NCBI RefSeq assembly: GCF_010389155.1
Contig: NC_057761.1
Location: forward strand, 64,501-128,500
DNA from: Erigeron canadensis
Lineage: Eukaryota > Streptophyta > Magnoliopsida > Asterales > Asteraceae
Length of the DNA stretch: 64,000 bases
Direction of reading: 5' to 3'
Below, piece after piece: positions 56,054-64,000 of the stretch (positions are counted from its first letter, which is position 1; every line of letters begins with the position of its first letter). A program made the translations under genes and the position numbers. The notes under the pieces are model-generated. The model was not told the origin of the DNA, searched no databases, and worked only from the letters and a program-made list of their open reading frames with translations.

Positions 56054-59000
56054 TTACAAATAACACCTTTTAAGGTTAATGGCATTCCAAGTTCTGGGTA
56101 CCGGATACCCATCAAGCTCTGTTAGGATGTATGATCCATCCCCATTTGTCTCCTTGACTTTGTATGGGCCTTCCCACTTTGGGCCTAGCTTGCCAAGGTC
56201 TTCCCTTCTACTTGCTTCATTTTTTCTCCAGACATGGTCTCCTACCTTGAAGGTCATAGGGCGTACTTTCTTGTTATAGTACTTTGCCATTTGCCTCTTG
56301 TTTTCTGCCTGGCGAATGTGGGCCATTTCTCTTCTTTCCTCGATCAAATTCAAGTTTTCTCTGAGAGCTTCCTCATTCTGAGCAGGATCAAAATTAATGA
56401 CTCTTTGTGTTGAGATAGTCAGTTCTGGTGGGATTACAGCTTCCATTCCATATACCAGGCTAAATGGAGTTTCCTGGGTGCTTCCTCTCGGGGTAGTTCT
56501 ATGAGCCCATAAAACACCTGCAATTTCATCTACCCATCCTTTTCTGCACTTTCCCAATCTTGCCTTAATTCCCCCCAATATGGCCTTGTTCATGACCTCC
56601 ACCTGGCCATTGCCTTGTGGATGAGCTACTGAGGTGAACCTTTGTTGTATGTCCATGTTTTAAAGGGATTCTTTGCAAATTGTTTTCCGTTATCACTAAC
56701 CATCACATGGGGAACTCCGAATCTGCAGACTATGTGTTCCCACACAAAATTGATCACTCGCTGGCCTGTGATGGTTGCCAATGGTTTCGCCTCTACCCAT
56801 TTTGTAAAGTAGTCCACAGCTACTATCAAAAATTTCATCTTGCCGATGCCTTCGAGAAATGGACCTACTATATCAATTCCCCACTTGTAAAATGGCCATG
56901 CTGTTGTAACAGGAATGAGGTCTCGCCTAGGCCTGCTGGACACTGGTGCATGTATCTAACATGATTGGCACTTTTCAATTTCTTCCTTGGCATCTTGATA
57001 TAAGGATGGCCAGAAGTACCCAAGTCTCATGATCTTGGTTGTAACTGATCTTGGTCCAGCATGGATGCCACATGTTCCACCATGCACTTCTTGGATGATC
57101 TCTTTCGCTTGCAAGGGGCCCACACAACGAAGATGGGGACCAAGGAAGGATTTCCTGAATAAAGATCCTTCCATAATCAGATACATGGGTGCTTTCATCC
57201 TTGTTTTTCTTGTGCTTTCTCTATCTTCAGGGAGGGTTCCATCTTTGATGAAGTTATACAATGGAGTCATCCAACATTCAGCTTCTTCAATTTGAGAGAC
57301 TTCCTTTTTTGGCACTATTGATTTTTCTTCCAGCACCTCCACTAACACCTCCTTTGTAAGATGGGCAAAGGTTAAAGATGCCAGCTTACTTAAGGCATCT
57401 GCTTTCTTGTTTTGGCTTCTGGGAACCTGTTCTATATTAAATTTCTTGAATTCAGAAATAATCTTTCTGGCCTCCTCCAAATAAAGCTGCATAGTCTTTT
57501 GACTTGCTTCAAATGCTCCTTTTATTTGGTTTGCTACTAACTGGGAGTCCACATAGGCATGGATTCTTTCCACCCCCATTTTCCTTTCTATTCTTAAACC
57601 AGCTAGAAGGGCTTCATATTCAACTTCATTATTTGAAGCTAGGAAGTCAAAACGAAGGGCATATGTGTATTCTTTCTTATTTGGGTCGATAAGGATGAGA
57701 CCCGCTCCTGACCCTCCAGCGCTAGAGGCTCCATCTGTAAAAAGGGTCCATGGTGGGCTTTCTTCTACCTTGCTTACATCTTCCTCATCCCCCTCGACTT
57801 CTGCTAAAAAATCCGCCAAAATTTGGCCTTTTTTTGCATTCCTTGGTTGAAATGTTATTTCATGCTCTCCAAGTTCAATTGCCCACTTAGCTAGCCTGCC
57901 TGACACTTCTGGATTTGATAGGATTTGCCTGATGGGCTTGTCTGTGAGAACTTGGATGGGATGACCCTGGAAATATCTTCTGAGACGCCTGGCTGAATGG
58001 ACTAAAGCAAGAGCTAACTTTTCCAAGGCTGGGTAGTTTATCTCGGGCCCTTTCAATGCCCGGCTAACGAAGTAAATGGGCATTTGAGAACTTCCTCTGT
58101 CTGCCAACAACACAGCACTTACACACTCTTTGGAGGCGCCCAAGTAAAGAGTGAGTGTTTCCCCGGGTATTGGAGCAGTAAGTGTTGGTAGGTGAGCCAA
58201 AAATTTCTTCATGTCTTGAAATGCCTTTTCAGCTTCCTCTGTCCATGAAAAATCTTGTTTCCTTAAACATCCCTTCAAGGTTTTAAAGAATGGAAGGGAT
58301 CTATCAGCTGCCTTGGAAAGGAATCGTGCTAAAGAGGCCAGCTTTCCATTTAAGCTTTGCACCTGCTTCTTTGTTTTCGGGGAAGGCATATCTACAACTG
58401 CTTCAATCTTTTTTGGGTTAGCTTTTATTCCTCTTACAGTCACTATGTGACCCAAGAACTTCCCTTCCTCCATTCCAAAGCTACATTTGGAAGGATTGAG
58501 CTTCATATTTATCCCCCTCAATGTATTGAAAGTTTCTTGGATATCAGCTATCATGGCATTTTCCTCATGGCTTTTGATGACTATGTCATCTACATAAGCT
58601 TCAATATTTCTCCCGATCTGGTGCTGGAAGGTTTTATCTATCAGCCTCTGGTAAGTAGCCCCAGCATTCTTCAAGCCAAAAGGCATTTTTTGGAAACAAT
58701 AGATGCCCTGGTCTGTATGGAAGGCAGTCTTGTCTTCATCACTTTTTTTCATTGAGATCTGGTGATATTCCTTGTAAGCATTAAGGAAGCACTTTAACCT
58801 GAACCCATCCAGAGATTCTACCTTCCAACCTATTTCTGGCAGAGGGTAATTGTCCTTAGGACAAGCTTTGTTGATATCCTTAAAATCGACACAAAGCCTC
58901 CATGAGCCGTCCCCTTTCTTAACCATAACTGGGTTTGCTACCCATGTCTGGTATTTAACTTCTCTGCATATGCCTGCTTTGACCATCTTGTCTACTTGCT

Positions 59001-60066
59001 CGCAAGCAGATTTGCTTCTGTCATGAGCCATGCCTTTTTTCTTCTGCCTTATAGGGACTATGTTTGGATTAGCGTTCAGGGCATGCTCTGCGAACTTTAT
59101 TGGAACACCTGTCATATCTGAGGTTTCCCATGCGAAGACATCTAAACTTTCTTTCAAGACGTTGATCAACTTGCGTTTTGTTTCTTTAGGGAGTTGTGAT
59201 CCAATGATAACTGGTTGCTCTGGGAACTTTTTATTTATAATTACCATCTGCTCCGGGCCCTCACTTGCCACTTCAATTGACAAGTCATGCCTTACTTCTT
59301 TTGGACTTTCCTTATTGACCTGCTTGCACTCCCTTGGCCATACCATGCGTCCCTTTATGGTGGCTACCCCAACTGGGGTGGGGAACTTAACCATCCCATG
59401 GATGGTTGATGGTACAGCTCCGAATTTCTGCATGGATAGTCTGCCAAGCAACACATTGTATGGTGAAGGTGCCCTAACAATTGTGAAGTCCACAACTTCA
59501 ATTCTATGGAGTGGGTACTCACCCATCATTACCTCCATACTTACTTCTCCAATGGGCCAACTAGATTCACCATTGAAACCCACTAGGGGGGCCAAAGGCG
59601 AGCGCTTGAGGTCTCTAACTCTTTGGGGGAGTTTATTAAAGCAATGTTCATAGATAATATCTGTAGAGCTCCCATTATCTAAATTTATTTTTCCAACCTG
59701 GAAATTTGCGAGGCGAGCTTGTATGATGACAGGGTCTGAGGATACCGTTTCAACAGGTGGGAAGGAAATTGGCACCACCGCCCAACCTTTCAATACATTT
59801 GCTTTACGCTTCTCTGGATGTCTTCTTTGGCGTACCATGCAAACATGTCCTTCTGCTGGACCTGGATCGTCATTGTTTTCTTTTTTGACTGGTGTCTTCT
59901 GCCATGCAAAAGTTTTCTTTGCAGGAGTTTTCCTTCCCTGCCTGGCTCCAGGAACAAGATGCTCCAATTTCCCTTCGTCTAAAGCCCTTTTGATTTCTGC
60001 TTGGAGTTCTCTGCAATCATTAGTATCATGACCATGATCCTCATGAAAATCACAATACTTATTCAT
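56054..60066 (-). pseudogene. Tat-like pol: protease-RT-RNase H-aRNase H-integrase
   Basis: The main frame, 60,066-56,956 (1,036 codons), carries a C/H-rich box (YCDFHEDHGHDTNDC, residues 4-18), protease DNGSS (about 131), RT (about 360-600) with YVDD at 491-494, a degenerate RNase H, and a second RNase H with TDGASS (778), YEALLAGL, DSQLVANQ and ADALSKL. RT motif A reads FLNAYKEYHQI, where FLDAY is expected, so a catalytic Asp is Asn. The integrase zinc region (HGGTCGIHAG to CQSC) ends at a TAG at 56,956-56,958; the same frame continues with WGIDIVGP and VSDNGKQF, then shifts near 56,640 to GQVEVMNK (catalytic Glu) and the C-terminus at 56,054. Inactive as it stands. Confidence 0.92.
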
Positions 60067-61721
60067 GTTCTTCTTTGCAGATCTGAGGGGGGGGGGGTTT
60101 GAAAGTTGACCCTACCCTCTCAGTTTTGAAGATCTCTTTTGGAGACTTTGTTAAGTCCACAAGATGGACACTTTTGCCAAATTGAACTGGCCTCTTATCT
60201 CTTCTATCAAGATACTCATCCCTTCTTGTATCTCTTTTGTAATTCTCCCTGCGGCCATCTCGTTTGACATCAAAACGAGGCCTTTTACCTCCAGAGGGTC
60301 CAGCCCATGACTTGTCCTTCCTTATCATCCCCCTTACTAGCGTGGAGGTTTCTCTAGAACGGAGGTAATCATAGGCTCGATCAATGGCTTCCTTGAAAGT
60401 CTTAGGAACTTTTGTAGTCAACCTTTCTTGGAGACCTCCAGGATGCAAGGCAAGAGTAAAACCCGAGATCTGTTGACTTTCTGGCAGACCAGGTATCCTT
60501 TGACATTCTTGAGTGAATCTCAAGATAAAATCTCTGAGTGATTCATTTTCCCTTTGTCTTATCAAGTGGGCTTCTAAGTGAGTACGTTGGTGTTTCTTTT
60601 GTTGAAAGAAATGAGCTAACAAATTTTTCTTCCAAATCTTGAAAATCTTTTATGCTCCTTTCAGGTAAGCCAGTAAACCAGTCTCTAGCATGCCCTTGCA
60701 ATGTTCCAGGGAACAAGTGACAAGCCACCGGGTCTACCCATTTTTCTGTGAGTATCGCTTGGTCATATAATGCCAAATGGTCTTTTGGATCCCTGGTGCA
60801 GTCATAAGTCCCTACAACTGGAGGAACTTTTTGGCCATCTGGGAATGGATATTCTGCGATCCAATCACAAAATCTTGATTTGACAGCTGATCTTGGAATA
60901 CTTACGGTTCGTGCTTGTTCCCCCGCCTCTTCATCGGATAATACTTTTAACATTTTCAACAATTCCCTTGCTGGGTTTGGTGGTGGTGTTGGTTCTGGAC
61001 GAGGTTGTTGCTTTTTAAGTTGTTCCACCATTAAAGACATTAAAGACTCCACCATCCCCTGAGAGATTGGTGGAGGAGGAGGTGGAGGTGGAGGTGGAGT
61101 TGGTTTGAGTATACTGGTGAGTTGTGATAACCAATCTTGGCTGGGTTGTGTTGTAGCTGGAGAGGTGTGTGTTTGGGGAGGTGGTTGAGAGGGCTCCCTT
61201 ATGAGCTTTAGCAATTCAACCAAGTGGCTTTCTTGGACAGTAATGGTCCCAGATGAGCTAGGGACAGGTTGTTCAACTAGGATTACTTGGTCAGAAGATG
61301 TGATAGGCAAAGGTGTAGCAAGTGGGGAAATTATTGGAATGATATTTTGAGCCTCATCACCCTTTTCTTTTAACAATCCCTGGGTATTGGTGACGGGGTC
61401 ACCTGTGCCTACCAATGAGGTGGTCGATGAGGATGATGTTCCTTCTACTGAGAACATTGATCCTATGGTACCCGAATTTAGGGAGGGTCTTGTATTAACC
61501 ACGTCTTCAGACAGCTATTGAAGTCTCGATCTAACATCCAATAAATATTTATTGGAAATTCTTTTTTCACCCTCGGTATGCTCACCACTAGTACTTTGCA
61601 TAGTTACTAGAGGTGGGGGAGTAATGGTGGTATCTTTTTGAGATTTTTCACCACCACTTGCTTCAGCCTCCATAGATCCAGGTGAGGTTATTTTTGAAAG
61701 TGGAGTTTCTTCCCTGGCCAT
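60059..61721 (-). pseudogene. Tat-like gag, broken
   Basis: Capsid/nucleocapsid precursor. An ATG at 61,721 (MAREETPLSKITSPG) begins the frame; a TAG at 61,515-61,517 interrupts it, and the same frame continues as VNTRPSLNSG. A proline-rich stretch (about 61,040-61,110) precedes the gag domain, DPKDHLALYDQAIL and LQGHARDWFTGLP. A frameshift near 60,610 leads into HQRTHLEAHLIRQRENESLR and an Arg-rich nucleocapsid region. At 60,087-60,097 a run of 11 C (minus strand) puts the gag end (CKEEHE stop) out of frame with pol; ten would keep it open. Confidence 0.88.
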
Positions 61722-61779
61722 GCAAGACCAAGAAAAAGAGAAACGAAATGGTGATTTTGATTTTAATCCGTTCAACAAA

Positions 61780-61800
61780 CGGGTCCCACGGATGGCGCCA
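61780..61800 (-). other. Primer-binding site of the Tat-like element
   Basis: Minus-strand TGGCGCCATCCGTGGGACC begins one base after the 5' LTR. TGGCGCC-type PBSs are usual in Tat and Athila elements; I do not assign the tRNA. Confidence 0.8.
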
Positions 61801-61801
61801 A

Positions 61802-62939
61802 TATTTGAACCTAAATTAATTGGCTCAGTGACAAATAAGAATCATTACGCAATCATTACTCTACTGATAAATCAGTGCAAACCTAAAAAACTCTTAGCGA
61901 GTTTAAGGTGGAATGATTGGGTAACAAATATGAGTTTGACAGCTACTCTGATAGATTGTAAGTACTGAATGAGATTGAATTGAATGTGAATTGACTGTCT
62001 CCTGACAATTCCTTGCATGAGTATTTATATAGGAATAATCAAGAGGGTTGACAAAACTCTTTCTAAGATTCACCTACAGTGAATATCCCTTTTGTAGTAA
62101 TGATGTAACTTATACTCATTTATAAAACTATTCATATATATATATGTGCATATATAATTTGAATGGGTATTTTCATATCTCGGGTATACGTTGAGAAGGC
62201 ACGAGGGCGAGTGATAAAGGTTTTATAAGTGGACGGGTGTTTGGCCCATTACACCTAAGGTTTTGGCCCATTAAGATCTTAATATATATATACGATTGAG
62301 GGGGATCTCCAATCTCGAGCCCCTGTTGTCGCATCTCGAGCCGAGCCCCTGGTTCACATCTCGAGTCTTTGTATTTCGAGCCTCCTTCCTTTGTCATATC
62401 TCGAGTCCCTCTTTATTATATGTAAGTAGAGCCCCTCTTTATTATATGTAAGTCGAGCCCCTCCTTCTTATATGCAAGTCGAAGCCCTCCTTCTTATATG
62501 CAAGTCGAGGCCCTCCTTCTTATATGCAAGTCGAGGCCCCCCTTCTTTGATACTCGAGCCCCTCTTTGTTATAGAGAGTGTATTGATCTCGAGCATTATA
62601 TATATATATATCGAGCATGTATTTCCAATATACATGTCGAGTATATATATCTAATATATATACATAGATTGAGCGTATATCTTTATCTTTACAGATTTTC
62701 TATAGATTATATATGTATAGATCGAGAATATATAGTTATATCTCATGCCCTTTTTCCTCGAGTCCATCTATTCGAAGTCATATAAATCGGGTGTCCTTTT
62801 TTCATAACTTGAAGATCTTTTAACTCTTTTATGTCATGTTTGGAGTATTGCTCTTGTAACTCGAGCCCGATGCTTTTATCCAATGGTCTTGTTGTCTCTA
62901 ACATACATGTTTAATTTTGCGGATATCCATACGTGATCA
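61802..62939 (-). mobile_element. 5' LTR of the Tat-like element
   Basis: Minus strand TGATCACG at 62,939 to CAAATA at 61,802 (1,138 bp); the terminal CA has become TA. The minus-strand TATA box is at 62,021-62,031. It has about one more 26-bp CCTCCTTCTTATATGCAAG-type repeat unit than the 3' LTR (62,410-62,540 against 51,666-51,780); otherwise the two LTRs differ at scattered single bases. Confidence 0.92.
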
Positions 62940-62944
62940 GATGA

Positions 62945-62977
62945 CAAATTTGAGACTGATGAAGTTGAGAGAATACC
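62945..62977 (+). pseudogene. Continuation of the split copia gag
   Basis: Thirty-three bases reading KFETDEVERIP in the frame left open at 51,066, then cut by the LTR starting at 62,978. It shows that the gag gene was hit by two separate insertions. Confidence 0.75.
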
Positions 62978-64000
62978 TGTAACACCCCACCGTTGGCGGA
63001 AACATGAGGTGTCATGAAAAGTACAGCACGACATGGAATTATATAGATACTGCTAAATGAAATAGAATATAATAAATATATTCCCGAAAACATGAGTTCA
63101 AAGTCATAACAGTGCTAAAATAGCTTATTACAACCAAGTCCATAAAGAAATAATCAAAGGCATGTAGCCTCAAAGTCTGACAATTATTAAGGAGCACTAA
63201 TCTCCGAAGTCCAGTCTAGCGTAGCAATCTTTATCCTTGATTAACCTGAGCACCTGAAAAGTATACTAAAACGCGTCAACACAGAGGTTGGTGAGTTCGT
63301 AGGTTTTAAACAAAAGTCTAGTCAAAGAAATAAGTCTTTTGTCGATTATTTTAAGTCTAAACCAGTAATAGTTCAATATATAACGAGCAGAGTTACGTCA
63401 TAATAAGTCCAAAAGTCTCAATGTCTCAAAGTCCGGCCTTACGGTACCTGCCTTAGTCCAAAGTCTTAAGTCTCAACACACACAATAAGTACGTCCAAAG
63501 CACAACAAACAACACATAATCACACACACACAACAAGATCAAAGCACGTCAAATGGCACAAGTAACTCTATACGAACAGGCTCAATATTGAACATAAAAT
63601 AGAAATCGACAAAACTGTTTGAAAATAAGTATACTTTCCACCCCCAAAACTTGTAAAAAGAGGGGCTACGAAACTCACCTGAAAGCAGCACAAGCACAAT
63701 TATCCTAGATGAACGAACAAGAACACGAACAGTCAAAAACACTTGAAAAGAGCCCACTATCTGTCCAACAGTCCTACATCGACCACAGTCACCCAGTAAG
63801 TACTTAATTAATTGCACAAGTCCATGACTTATACTAGTGTCCTAGGGAATGCCATTATATCTCGTCAAACGTCATACTATTATTAATAGTCTTATTGTCC
63901 TTATAAATTGTCCAAGGAAATAGTTCATTTAATAATGTCACGTTTTATTATTTATATCTGTTAAGTCTTCGTGTCAATGTCATTATAAAATTTATTAAGT
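62978..64000 (-). mobile_element. LTR of TGTAACACCCC group, 3' end, runs off the window
   Basis: On the minus strand it ends CCGCCAACGGTGGGGTGTTACA (two joined words) at 62,978. It is the same family as the solo LTR at 30,373-32,907, whose last kilobase it matches in reverse orientation. No coding sequence reaches the window edge, so solo LTR and full element cannot be distinguished. Confidence 0.85.

Larger units (their letters stand above)
51067..62939 (-). mobile_element. Full-length Tat-like Ty3/gypsy retrotransposon
   Basis: Minus-strand element of 11.87 kb between perfect TSDs GATGA (51,062-51,066 and 62,940-62,944). Order on the minus strand: 5' LTR, PBS, gag, protease, RT, RNase H, second (archaeal-type) RNase H, integrase, then a 3' region holding an antisense gene, polypurine tract and 3' LTR. 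The double RNase H and the large region between integrase and 3' LTR mark the Tat lineage. Coding sequences carry stops and frameshifts although the LTRs are very similar. Confidence 0.92.

Noticed and set aside
58357..60031. Plus-strand open frames within the pol region (58,357-58,755, 59,030-59,653, 59,723-60,031)
   Set aside because: Antisense shadows of the conserved pol frame; no domains and no splice structure, in contrast to 52,932-55,456.
62472..62785. Repeated peptide frames in the Tat LTR
   Set aside because: Product of the 26-bp LTR repeat; the homologous frame in the other LTR differs only by unit number.

Overview
The window is plant nuclear heterochromatin. It is AT-rich with no bacterial-style gene packing, and it holds spliced GT-AG introns, tRNA-derived SINEs, a Stowaway MITE and, above all, Ty1/copia and Ty3/gypsy LTR retrotransposons of plant lineages (Athila, a Tat-like element with two RNase H domains, SIRE-like copia). 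A eudicot, plausibly Asteraceae, fits the TE sequence style, but nothing in the window proves the family. No intact host gene was found; the only host-like coding sequence is one orphan exon resembling the N-terminus of a pectate lyase (about 26,263-26,514, minus).

Layout. 1-2,400: LTR tail, primer-binding site (PBS), repeat-rich leader and broken gag/protease of a copia element. 2,487-6,273: a tandem-repeat district with a 563-bp block present twice, a 274-bp GC-rich satellite, a 20-bp minisatellite and promoter-like units; it ends at a gypsy integrase relic (6,431-6,915). 6,916-14,990: LTR pieces, a SINE-like copy, a Stowaway MITE, a solo Athila-type LTR (12,246-13,759) and foldback repeats. 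14,991-25,123: a complete-ended but gag-less Athila element. 25,421-25,657: a SINE with a perfect 15-bp target-site duplication (TSD), followed by a strong 41-bp-arm foldback and the pectate-lyase exon. 28,645-41,890: nested LTR elements, including two solo LTRs with perfect 5-bp TSDs (30,373-32,907 and 36,911-40,903). 42,848-47,470: copia LTRs and an RNase H relic. 47,471-62,977: a plus-strand copia element whose gag is split by an 11.9-kb Tat-like element (51,067-62,939, minus strand, TSD GATGA) and then by a further LTR at 62,978.

The two large gypsy elements have near-identical LTR pairs by eye but broken coding regions. The Athila copy has no gag or protease and a mutated RT active site. 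The Tat-like copy has frameshifts, in-frame stops and an Asp-to-Asn change in RT motif A. Between integrase and 3' LTR the Tat-like element carries an antisense gene with four exons (52,932-55,456) that resembles the 'putative gypsy type transposon' family.

The most interesting signal is not a gene. Nearly every LTR family here carries its own short inverted-repeat word, repeated several times in its LTR or in its leader before gag: TTGCG-C-CGCAA, ATGCG-G-CGCAT, CTGCG-G-CGCAG, ATGTG-C-CACAT, TACGA-CC-TCGTA, AGGACGATCTT/AAGATCGTCCT, and TTCGTGCT/AGCACGAA around TGACGTCA-like cores. Two homologous Athila-type LTRs carry different words at the same position, and both arms have changed together.
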